Below are positions 24,209 through 31,594 of a stretch of DNA of 64,000 bases, piece by piece (within the stretch, counting starts at the first letter, position 1; each line of letters starts with the position of its first letter). This DNA comes from Duganella sp. CF517 (GTDB lineage: Bacteria; Pseudomonadota; Gammaproteobacteria; Burkholderiales; Burkholderiaceae_D): assembly GCF_900110275.1 (NCBI RefSeq), contig NZ_FODC01000004.1, forward strand, positions 186,001 to 250,000, read 5' to 3'. The notes beneath the pieces are model-generated. The model had not been told where the DNA came from. It searched no databases and saw nothing but the letters and a program-made list of their open reading frames with translations. The position numbers and the translations under genes are program-made.

Positions 24209-25059
24209 CCGAGCCGCCCGCGCAGGATTTTGGAGAACAGGTCCGCCAGCGCGACCAGCGCCACGAACACCAGCAGCATCGACGACACCTCGGCGCCGGC
24301 CAGCATTTTCATCGATTCATCCATGCGCTGACCGAGTCCGCCGGCGCCGACAAAGCCCATCACCACCGAGCCGCGTATCGCGCACTCCCAGCGGTAGACC
24401 GTGTACGACATCAGTTCCGACGCCGATTCCGGCAGCGCGCCATACAGCAGCGCGCCCAGCCTGCCGCTGCCGTTGGCCATCAAGGTGTCGGTGGCGTGCG
24501 AGTCGGACGATTCCAGGATCTCGGCGTAGACCTTGCCCAGCATGCCGCAGTAGGTGAGGGCGATGGCCAGCACGCCGGCGGTGGGGCCGAGGCCGATGAT
24601 GCGCACGAACAGCAGCGCCCACACCAGCTCCGGCACGCTGCGCAGCAGCACCAGCAGCCAGCGCACGCCCTGGCGCAGCAGCCGGGCCGCCGGGCGCATG
24701 CGTCCCGTGCCCAGCGCGGAGATCGACAGTTTTTCGTTGATGATCAGCGTGGCCGGGATGGCGCCCAGCAGCGCCAGGGTCAGGCCGGCGGTGGCGATGG
24801 CGACGGTCTGCCAGGTTTCGCGCAACAGCATGCGCAGGAACTCGGCGCCGTGCGCGGGCACCAGGAAGTCGGCCAGGAAGCGTCCCGTGGCCGACAGGCT
24901 TTGCCAGTCCCACAGTATCCACGGCTTGAATTCGCTGACGACCAGCATCGGCCACAGGACGACCAGGGCCGCCGCGCAGGCCAACAGCCGGCCGCGCCAT
25001 GCGGGATCGGCGCGCAGATGGGGCGGGAAATCGGGTGGAGAAACAGCCATTACAGACAA
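24205..25059 (-). CDS. PhnE-like ABC transporter permease 1
   Basis: 284 residues, about six transmembrane helices, EAA-type loop near SGRLGALLYGALPESASELM. Its start overlaps the PhnC-like ATPase gene by 10 nt and its stop overlaps permease 2 by 4 nt. Two non-identical PhnE-type subunits side by side indicate a heterodimeric channel, as in several PhnCDE-like importers. Confidence 0.84.
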   Translation of the reverse strand: MSVMAVSPPDFPPHLRADPAWRGRLLACAAALVVLWPMLVVSEFKPWILWDWQSLSATGRFLADFLVPAHGAEFLRMLLRETWQTVAIATAGLTLALLGAIPATLIINEKLSISALGTGRMRPAARLLRQGVRWLLVLLRSVPELVWALLFVRIIGLGPTAGVLAIALTYCGMLGKVYAEILESSDSHATDTLMANGSGRLGALLYGALPESASELMSYTVYRWECAIRGSVVMGFVGAGGLGQRMDESMKMLAGAEVSSMLLVFVALVALADLFSKILRGRLG

Positions 25060-25880
25060 GCGCCGATGCCCAGTTTGACGGCCAGCGCCTCATGGTCGGG
25101 GGCCGGCGCGCTGGCGGTTTGCTCGCCCTGGTACAGCGCGTCGATCATCTGTTGCGTGACCTGTTCGCGCGGCAGGTCGAATTCGATGCGGCCGTTGCGC
25201 AGCGCGACGATGCGCGGGAAGTGGCGCAGCGCCAGCTCGACCTGGTGCAGGCTGCAAATCAGCGTGGCGCCGCGCGCCGCGGCTTCGTCGCGCAACGTGG
25301 CCAGGGTCAGTTCGGACAGCGCCGGATCGAGCGCGGACAAGGGCTCGTCGACCAGCAGCGCCTTGGCCGGCGACAGCAGCAGGCGCGCCAGGCCGCAGCG
25401 CTGGCGCTCGCCGCCGGACAGGCGGTCGACGCGCGAATACAGTTTGTCGCCCAGATTGAAGCGCGACAGCGCCTGCCACGCCGCTTGCGGGTCGGCGGGT
25501 TTGAAGAGTGACACGAGGGCGCGCCACACGCTCCATTGCGGCAGGCGCGCGGCCAGCACCGCCGTCACCACGCGCTGGCGCGGCGGCAGCGGCGGGGTTT
25601 GCGGCGCCAGGAACAGATGCGCGCGCAGGCGGTGGCGCGCCGATTCGCGCAGCGCCCATGGATCGATGCCGAAGGCTCTAAAACCGCCTTCGGCCGGCCG
25701 CTGGGCGCACGCCAAGGTGGCCAGCAAAGTCGTCTTGCCGGCGCCGGAGGGGCCGATCAGCGCCAGTTGCTCGCCCTGTTGAACGGTCAGCGAGATCGCT
25801 TGCAGGGCGGGAGCGGCGGAAGCCGAAGCCGGCGCGCCGAGGTGGCGCACCGTCAGGTTCCGCAATTGGTAGGTCGGCAT
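25050..25880 (-). CDS. PhnC-like ABC transporter ATPase
   Basis: 276 residues: Walker A GPSGAGKTTL (about 39-48), Q-loop FLAPQTP, signature LSGGERQRCGLARL, Walker B LLVDEPLSALDP, switch His in CSLHQVE. Organisation and sequence fit the PhnC family of oxyanion importers. It starts 16 nt after the binding protein and overlaps permease 1. Confidence 0.86.
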   Translation of the reverse strand: MPTYQLRNLTVRHLGAPASASAAPALQAISLTVQQGEQLALIGPSGAGKTTLLATLACAQRPAEGGFRAFGIDPWALRESARHRLRAHLFLAPQTPPLPPRQRVVTAVLAARLPQWSVWRALVSLFKPADPQAAWQALSRFNLGDKLYSRVDRLSGGERQRCGLARLLLSPAKALLVDEPLSALDPALSELTLATLRDEAAARGATLICSLHQVELALRHFPRIVALRNGRIEFDLPREQVTQQMIDALYQGEQTASAPAPDHEALAVKLGIGACL

Positions 25881-25896
25881 GACGTACTTTTAAACC

Positions 25897-26772
25897 TTAC
25901 TTCTTCAGCAGGCCGGCGTTTTGGGCGGCGGCTTCGATGGCGGTGTAGTTCTCGGCCTTGGTCGGGATGAACTTCGAGGCGCGCTGCAGATCCATGATGA
26001 TCTTGTCCTGCGGGTTCTTCGGATCGAGTGCCAGGAAGGCGTCGGTGATCTTCTTCTTCAGGTCCGCGCTCATGTCGGTGCGCACGCTCCAGTTGTAGTC
26101 GAAGTAGCCAGGGGTGGTGTAGAACACGCGCACCACGGCCGGATCGACCTTCTTCTCGGCGACCAGTTTTTCCCATACCGAGATGTTCAGCGCGCCGGCA
26201 TCGACCTTGCCGCCGGCGACAGCGGCGACGGTGGCGTCATGCGCGCCGGAGAAGGCGATGCGTTTCAGATCGCTGTCCGGATCGATCTTCGCCGCCAGCA
26301 GGTAGGAGCGCGGCATCAGGTGGCCGGAGGTCGACGACTCCGAACCGAAGCTCAAGGTGCGGCCTTTCAGGTCTTCCAGCTTGTTGATGTCCTTGTTGGT
26401 GGTGATGAACACCGAGCGGAATTTTTCGTCTTCGGCGCGCTGCACCAGCGGCGTGATCTGGTTTTTGCTGCGGTCCTTGGCCTGCACGAAGGTGAAGCCG
26501 CCGAACCAGACCATGTCCACTTTCTTGTTGATCAGCGCTTCGACCGACGCCGCGTAATCGGTGACCGGGGTGAATTCGACCTTCAGGCCGGTCTTTTTCT
26601 CCAGGTATTCGCCCAGCGGCTTGAACTTGCGTTGCAGCTCCGTCGGCGCCTCGTCCGGGATGGCGGACACGCGCAGCACGCGGTCGGCCGATTGCGCCTG
26701 GGAATGGGCGGCGGCCAGCAGCAAGCCGGCGGCCAGCAGGGATTTGAGCGTGTTCATCGGGGAAAATTTCAT
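25897..26772 (-). CDS. PhnD-like periplasmic oxyanion-binding protein (candidate selenium-oxyanion importer)
   Basis: 291 residues: signal peptide (MNTLKSLLAAGLLLAAAHSQ, cleavage after QAQ), then a PhnD-family type II binding fold with VSAIPDEAPTELQRKFKPLG, DMVWFGGFTFVQA and SGHLMPRSYLL. The DEAPTEL and STSGHL segments recall the PhnD subfamily annotated as putative selenate transporter components in SelD-containing genomes (from memory). Phosphonate or phosphite remain alternatives, but no phosphonate catabolic genes are near. The ATG at 26772 is chosen for the signal peptide. It is divergent from egtD. Confidence 0.8.
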   Translation of the reverse strand: MKFSPMNTLKSLLAAGLLLAAAHSQAQSADRVLRVSAIPDEAPTELQRKFKPLGEYLEKKTGLKVEFTPVTDYAASVEALINKKVDMVWFGGFTFVQAKDRSKNQITPLVQRAEDEKFRSVFITTNKDINKLEDLKGRTLSFGSESSTSGHLMPRSYLLAAKIDPDSDLKRIAFSGAHDATVAAVAGGKVDAGALNISVWEKLVAEKKVDPAVVRVFYTTPGYFDYNWSVRTDMSADLKKKITDAFLALDPKNPQDKIIMDLQRASKFIPTKAENYTAIEAAAQNAGLLKK

Positions 26773-26963
26773 CGTCGGTGCCCTATGTGAAGGATTTATG
26801 CTTCTATTTATATGAATGTAACTCGGCCGAAAGTGAAAAACCGCACGGTCATCGGCCACGCGGCACTTCAAAATGGATATTCAGCTATCATAACAAAAAG
26901 TTTGTCTACGGCAGGGGGAGACCGCTGGCGGGACACGCACCTTCAGTCAAAGGCAGAGTCACC

Positions 26964-27911
26964 ATGCAAATGTCCCGCCCTCACGGCAGCGCTGCGGTCG
27001 TTGCCGAAATCAGCGCCGGTCTGCTGGCTCCCAACGCGCACACGTCGCCCAAATACCTGTACGACGGCCTCGGTTCCAAGCTGTTCGAGGCCATTTGCGA
27101 ACTGCCGGAATACTATCCCACCCGCACCGAGGCCGGCATTTTCGCCGCGCACGGCGCGGACATGGCGCGCGACATCGGCACCGGCACCTCGCTGATCGAT
27201 CTGGGCGCGGGCAATTGCGCCAAGGCCGCCGCCCTGTTCCCGCTGCTGCAACCGGCGCAGTATGTGCCGGTCGATATCTCGCGCGACTTCCTGCTCGATG
27301 CCGTCTCGCGCCTGCAACAGCGCTTCCCCCACATCGACATGACGCCGCTGGGACTCGACTTTTCCAGCGGCTTTTCGTTGCCCGACAGCGTGCGCCATCG
27401 GCGCCGCCTGTTTTTCTACCCCGGCTCGTCGATCGGTAATTTTTCGCCGGAACAGGCCAAGGTGTTCCTGCGCGGCCTGCACGCCAACGCCGGCGAGGAC
27501 GGCGGCCTGCTGATCGGCGTGGACCTGATCAAGGACGGCGCGGTGCTGGACGCGGCGTACGACGACGCGATCGGCGTGACGGCGGCCTTCAACCTGAACA
27601 TGCTGCGGCACGTGAACCATTTGCTTGGCGCCGACTTCGACGTGCGCCAGTGGCGGCACCTGGCTTTCTTTAACCAGGAGGAAAGCCGCATCGAGATGCA
27701 CCTGGAGGCGCGCAGCGCGTTGACAGTGCGCTGGCAGGGCGGCGAGCGCCGCTTCGCGCAGGGCGAGCGCATACACACCGAAGACAGTTATAAATACACG
27801 CGGCAGTCGTTCGTCGGCCTGCTGGAGCAATCCGGGTTCGCCACCAACCGGGTCTGGACCGATCCGGCGGGCTGGTTCGCCGTCATCCACGCCCGCGTCA
27901 TCCGCAACTGA
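26964..27911 (+). CDS. egtD: L-histidine N-alpha-trimethyltransferase (hercynine synthase)
   Basis: 315 residues of the EgtD family (SAM-dependent, DUF2260-like). Signatures: SPKYLYDGLGSKLFEAICELPEYYPTRTE in pieces, LIDLGAGNCAKA as SAM loop, YVPVDISRDFL, LFFYPGSSIGNF and MLRHVNHLLGADFD. EgtD methylates histidine three times to hercynine, the shared precursor of ergothioneine and selenoneine. Start: an ATG with AAAGGCAGAG upstream; the frame extends further but lacks signals. The egtB gene follows 16 nt later. In this window EgtD is the only visible hercynine source for SenA. Confidence 0.93.
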   Translation: MQMSRPHGSAAVVAEISAGLLAPNAHTSPKYLYDGLGSKLFEAICELPEYYPTRTEAGIFAAHGADMARDIGTGTSLIDLGAGNCAKAAALFPLLQPAQYVPVDISRDFLLDAVSRLQQRFPHIDMTPLGLDFSSGFSLPDSVRHRRRLFFYPGSSIGNFSPEQAKVFLRGLHANAGEDGGLLIGVDLIKDGAVLDAAYDDAIGVTAAFNLNMLRHVNHLLGADFDVRQWRHLAFFNQEESRIEMHLEARSALTVRWQGGERRFAQGERIHTEDSYKYTRQSFVGLLEQSGFATNRVWTDPAGWFAVIHARVIRN

Positions 27912-27927
27912 CAGGAAGCGACACGAT

Positions 27928-29211
27928 ATGGACATGCGTTTGCCACAGCAGCCACCTTTCGCCCAACTCGGCGCCCGCTATTACACCGTGCGTCAGCGTT
28001 CGCTGCTGCTGGCCGAACCGTTGACCGACGAGGATTGCGGCGCGCAGTCGATGCCGGACGCCAGTCCGATCAAGTGGCATCTGGCGCACACCACGTGGTT
28101 CTTCGAGACCTTTATCCTCGAACGCATGGAGCCGGGCTTCCAGCCTTTCCATCCGGCGTTCAGGGTGCTGTTCAACTCCTACTACAACGGCGTCGGCGAA
28201 AAGCATCCGCGCGCCCAGCGCGGCCTGTTGACGCGGCCGGCGATGGCGCAGGTGCGCGCCTACCGCTCCAATGTCGACGCGCGCGTGGCGCGCTTGTTGG
28301 GTGGCGAGGCCTGCGAACTCGATGAATCGCAGCGCGGACAGCTCGAGATGCTGATCACGCTGGGGCTCGAGCACGAGCAGCAGCACCAGGAACTGATGCT
28401 GACCGACGTCAAACACCTGTTGGCGCAAAGCGCCTTGCTGCCCGCGTATATGGAGGCGGCCATGCCGCCGGCGCCGGTGGCGCCGCCAGTGTCATGGGTG
28501 GACGTCGACGGCGGCCTGACCGAGATCGGCTACGACGGCGCCGGCTTTTGCTTCGATAACGAGCTGCCGCGCCACAAGCAGTATGTGGCGCCGTTCCAGC
28601 TGGCGTCCCGCCTCGTGACCAATGGCGAGTACCAGGCGTTCATCGCCGCCGGCGGCTACTTCAACGCGGCGCTGTGGCTGGCCGAGGGCTGGGATTGGGT
28701 GCGCAGCCAGAATCTGAAGTGCCCGATCTACTGGCAGCAGGACGACAACGGCAACTGGCGCGAATTCACGCTGCGCGGCGCGCAGCCGCTGGACCCGAAC
28801 CTGCCGGTGACGCATCTTTCGCTGTTCGAGGCGGACGCCTATGCCCATTGGGCCGGCGCGCGCCTGCCCACCGAGGCGGAGTGGGAAGTCGCCGCCGCCG
28901 GTGCGGCCGTCGAAACCGGCGAGCTGCATCCCGCCGGCGCCGGCGTCGCCATGCTTGGCGCTGCGGGGCTGCTGCAAATGTTCGGCCATTGCTGGCAGTG
29001 GACCAGCAGCAGCTACTCGCCGTACCCGGGCTACCAGACCGCGCCGGGCGCGCTGGGCGAATACAACGGTAAGTTCATGCTGAACCAGTATGTGCTGCGC
29101 GGCTCGTCGTGCGCCACGCCCGCCGGGCACGCGCGCGCCAGCTACCGCAACTTCTTCCCGGCCGGCGCCCGCTGGCAGTTCACCGGCATCCGGCTGGCGC
29201 GGCAAGCCTGA
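27928..29211 (+). CDS. egtB: Hercynine oxygenase / sulfoxide synthase EgtB
   Basis: 427 residues. N-terminal DinB-like domain with the iron ligands H54 (HLAHTTWFFE) and H149/H153 (HEQQHQE), and a C-terminal formylglycine-generating-enzyme-like domain with VTHLSLFEADAYAHWAGARLPTEAEWE in segments, CWQWTSSSYSPYPGY and LRGSSCATP. EgtB joins hercynine to a thiol substrate with O2, forming the C-S bond of ergothioneine. Which thiol (gamma-glutamylcysteine or cysteine) cannot be read. No egtC or egtE lies nearby. An AGGAAG ribosome site precedes the ATG. It is a paralogue of SenA at 41835. Confidence 0.92.
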   Translation: MDMRLPQQPPFAQLGARYYTVRQRSLLLAEPLTDEDCGAQSMPDASPIKWHLAHTTWFFETFILERMEPGFQPFHPAFRVLFNSYYNGVGEKHPRAQRGLLTRPAMAQVRAYRSNVDARVARLLGGEACELDESQRGQLEMLITLGLEHEQQHQELMLTDVKHLLAQSALLPAYMEAAMPPAPVAPPVSWVDVDGGLTEIGYDGAGFCFDNELPRHKQYVAPFQLASRLVTNGEYQAFIAAGGYFNAALWLAEGWDWVRSQNLKCPIYWQQDDNGNWREFTLRGAQPLDPNLPVTHLSLFEADAYAHWAGARLPTEAEWEVAAAGAAVETGELHPAGAGVAMLGAAGLLQMFGHCWQWTSSSYSPYPGYQTAPGALGEYNGKFMLNQYVLRGSSCATPAGHARASYRNFFPAGARWQFTGIRLARQA

Positions 29212-29397
29212 ATCCGCCGCCGCCGCCTTGGTAGCGCCGGGCGTTATATCGCCCCGGTCCCGCCACAATCCGCACGCACAAGCGGCACAAGGCCTGTCAT
29301 AAATGTCATACGAACGATCTTAATTAGCATATGCGGGTTAAGTTTCATCCGCGCGCCCCTATTCGCTTGCTATTGGTAGTGAGGTAAATGATAATTT

Positions 29398-29943
29398 ATG
29401 CATCGTTCGATTCCACTTTTTTATCTTTCTCTTATTATGCCTATCCTCATACGCCGATTAACTCCCGCAGACGCCGCAGCTTTCCAGTCATTGCGCCTTT
29501 CCGGCCTTCGTGAAACCCCAACCGCTTTCACATCCAGCTATGAAGAGGAGTGCAATACACCGATCCCCGTGACCGAGGCATACTTCGAATCCGAGGCTGG
29601 CCGCAACCGTTTCGGCGCTTTCGACGGCGACCGCCTGGTCGGCATGGTCGGCGTCGGCCGCGAATCGCAGATCAAGCTGCGTCACAAGGCCTACATTCGC
29701 GGCATGCAGGTCGATGTCGCCTATCGCGGCACCGGCGTCGGCCGCCAGTTGATGGAACACGCGATGGAATTCATCTCGACCATGGAGGGCGTGACCAAGG
29801 TCACCTTGGCCGTCACCGTCGGTAATGCCGCCGCCATCACGTTGTACGAGTCGATCGGCTTCAAGGTCTATGGACGTGAACATTGCGCGTTGATCGTCGA
29901 CGGCGTGCCATACGACGATGTGCTGATGGATATCCAGCTGTAA
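29398..29943 (+). CDS. GNAT-family N-acetyltransferase
   Basis: 181 residues, or 168 if started at the ATG at 29437. Homologues usually begin near MPILIRRLTPADAAAF, so the shorter form may be right; neither has a clear ribosome site. Acetyl-CoA motif A is GMQVDVAYRGTGVGRQLM (about 107-124) and motif B is NAAAITLYESIGF. It acetylates an unknown amine. A 186-bp gap with no gene or obvious signal precedes it. Confidence 0.82.
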   Translation: MHRSIPLFYLSLIMPILIRRLTPADAAAFQSLRLSGLRETPTAFTSSYEEECNTPIPVTEAYFESEAGRNRFGAFDGDRLVGMVGVGRESQIKLRHKAYIRGMQVDVAYRGTGVGRQLMEHAMEFISTMEGVTKVTLAVTVGNAAAITLYESIGFKVYGREHCALIVDGVPYDDVLMDIQL

Positions 29944-29986
29944 GCGAAGGTCTCAACCCCAAATCGTCAACGCAAGCGATGTATTC

Positions 29987-30016
29987 TTGCGCGCAGGATG
30001 AAAGTTAGGCTATTAT
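29987..30016 (+). promoter_or_regulatory. Promoter of the fecI operon
   Basis: TTGCGC (29987-29992) and TATTAT (30011-30016) are 18 nt apart. The Fur-box-like palindrome follows the -10 box directly, so Fur-Fe would cover the transcription start. Confidence 0.45.
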
Positions 30017-30031
30017 TGAGAATAATTCTCA
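30017..30031. promoter_or_regulatory. Fur box upstream of fecI
   Basis: TGAGAATAATTCTCA is a 15-bp palindrome with one central asymmetry, matching the inverted-repeat core of Fur operators rich in GAATAATTC-type hexamers. It lies 13 nt before the fecI start codon. Confidence 0.7.
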
Positions 30032-30044
30032 TTCATAATGTCTA

Positions 30045-30539
30045 ATGTTGGCCGCATCCCTCCATTCCGAACAGGTCAAATCGATCTACGACGCCCACCA
30101 CGGCTGGCTTGAGTGCTGGCTGCGCAAAAGGCTGGGCAATGCGTCGGATGCGGCCGACATCGCCCAGGATACCTTCGTGCGCGTGCTGGCCCGGGAGATG
30201 GCGATCCGCGAGCCGCGCGCGATGCTCACCACGATCGCGCAGGGCATGGTGGCCAATTTCTACCGGCGCCGCGACATCGAACTGGCTTACGAGCAGGCGC
30301 TGGCCGCCTGGCCGGAGCAGCATGCGATGTCGCCGGAGACGCGCGCGATCATGCTCGAGACGCTGGTCGAAATCGACGCTTTGCTGAGCAACCTGGCGCC
30401 GCTGGTGCGCGAGGCGTTCCTGCTGTCGCAGCTCGATGGCATGGCGCAGGCCGACATCGCCGCGCGGCTGGGCATCTCGCTGGCCACCGTCAAGCGCCAC
30501 ATCGCCAAGGCCATGCTGCACTGCTGTTTCGGCGACTGA
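30045..30539 (+). CDS. FecI-type ECF sigma factor
   Basis: 164 residues: region 2 (IYDAHHGWLECWLRKRLGNASDAADIAQDTFVRVLAR in segments) and region 4 (MAQADIAARLGISLATVKRHIAKAML). Typical of iron-starvation sigma factors that activate a TonB-dependent receptor after a surface signal. A FecR-type gene starts 1 nt after its stop and a receptor gene follows, the standard cell-surface signalling order. Repression by Fur is indicated by the box upstream. Confidence 0.9.
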   Translation: MLAASLHSEQVKSIYDAHHGWLECWLRKRLGNASDAADIAQDTFVRVLAREMAIREPRAMLTTIAQGMVANFYRRRDIELAYEQALAAWPEQHAMSPETRAIMLETLVEIDALLSNLAPLVREAFLLSQLDGMAQADIAARLGISLATVKRHIAKAMLHCCFGD

Positions 30540-30540
30540 C

Positions 30541-31509
30541 ATGACGACACCCCCGATTCCCTCCGACGTGCGGGCGCAAGCCGTGGACTGGCTGGTGGAA
30601 CTGCAGTCGGAGCTGGCCGACGACGACCTGCGTCGGCGCTGGCGCCTGTGGCACGATGCCGATCCCGCGCATGCGCAGGCATGGGCGCGCGTGGAGGCGT
30701 TTGGCGACAAGCTGCAAAGCCTGCAACCGGACATCGCCCACGCCACCCTGGACGGGGCGCGGTCGGAGCAGCGCCGTACAGCGCTCAAAACGCTGGCGAT
30801 GCTGATGGGCGTCGGTGGCGCCGCCTGGCTGGCCGGGGAGGAGGCGCCATGGCGCGAATGGTCGGCCGACCACCGCACCCGGGTTGGCGAACGCGCGGTG
30901 CTGATGCTGGACGACGGCACGCGGGTGCGCATGAACGCCGACACGGCGCTCAATATTCGTTATACCGCCAGCGCGCGCATGCTGCAGCTGCTGCGCGGGG
31001 AAATCCTGGTCACCACCGCGCACGAACCCGCGTTCGAAGGTGTTGCGGCGCGCCCTTTTTCGGTCGACACGGCCGAAGGCTCCGCGCGCGCGCTCGGCAC
31101 CCACTTCCAGGTGCGCCGGCTGGACGGGCGCAGCGTGGTGTCGGTGTTGGCCGGCGCGGTGGAGATCCGCCCGGCGGGCGGCGGCGCCGCCGTCAGGCTG
31201 GGCGCGGGCCGGCAGGCCGGCTTCACCAGTGCCGGCGTCGGTCCTGTCGCGGCGGTGGACGACGCCATCGCGGCCTGGATCGATGGCATGCTGGTGGCGC
31301 AGGACATGCCGCTGCCGGAATTCCTGGCCGCGTTGAACCGCTATCGTCCCGGTCATTTACGCTGCGCGCCTTCGGCGGCGCGGCTGACCGTCAGCGGAAC
31401 CTATCCGCTCGCGGACTCCGACAAGGTGCTCGACACCCTGCAAACCACGCTGCCGGTCAAGGTCGACCGCTACACCCGCTACTGGGTCAGCGTCGGCCTG
31501 AAAAAATAA
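30541..31509 (+). CDS. FecR-type anti-sigma / signal transducer
   Basis: 322 residues: N-terminal DUF4880-type sigma-binding segment (AVDWLVELQSELADDDLRRRW with WHDADPAHAQAWARVE), one transmembrane helix about 80-98 (LAMLMGVGGAAWLAG), a periplasmic FecR domain (RTRVGERAVLMLDDGTRVRMNADT, then SARALGTHFQVR) and a C-terminal STN-like piece. It holds FecI in check and relays receptor occupancy from the periplasm. Start taken at the ATG abutting the fecI stop. Confidence 0.9.
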   Translation: MTTPPIPSDVRAQAVDWLVELQSELADDDLRRRWRLWHDADPAHAQAWARVEAFGDKLQSLQPDIAHATLDGARSEQRRTALKTLAMLMGVGGAAWLAGEEAPWREWSADHRTRVGERAVLMLDDGTRVRMNADTALNIRYTASARMLQLLRGEILVTTAHEPAFEGVAARPFSVDTAEGSARALGTHFQVRRLDGRSVVSVLAGAVEIRPAGGGAAVRLGAGRQAGFTSAGVGPVAAVDDAIAAWIDGMLVAQDMPLPEFLAALNRYRPGHLRCAPSAARLTVSGTYPLADSDKVLDTLQTTLPVKVDRYTRYWVSVGLKK

Positions 31510-31550
31510 TTCAAAAATAGTTGAGCTGTTTCGGTTTCTCGCGGGGCAAT

Positions 31551-31575
31551 GGGGATAAGAAGCTTTTTTATCCCC
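31551..31575. other. Inverted repeat before the TonB receptor gene
   Basis: GGGGATAA and TTATCCCC form a perfect 8-bp stem with a 9-nt loop, ending 20 nt before the receptor ATG and followed by an AGGA ribosome site. It may be a small attenuating hairpin in the leader or part of the FecI-dependent promoter region; neither can be settled here. Confidence 0.35.
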
Positions 31576-31594
31576 GCCATCCAGGAATCCAGAC

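Noticed and set aside
22679-26772. A phosphonate (phn) utilisation operon
   Set aside because: Although the transporter is PhnCDE-like, no C-P lyase or phosphonatase gene is near, and the neighbours are hercynine and selenium genes.
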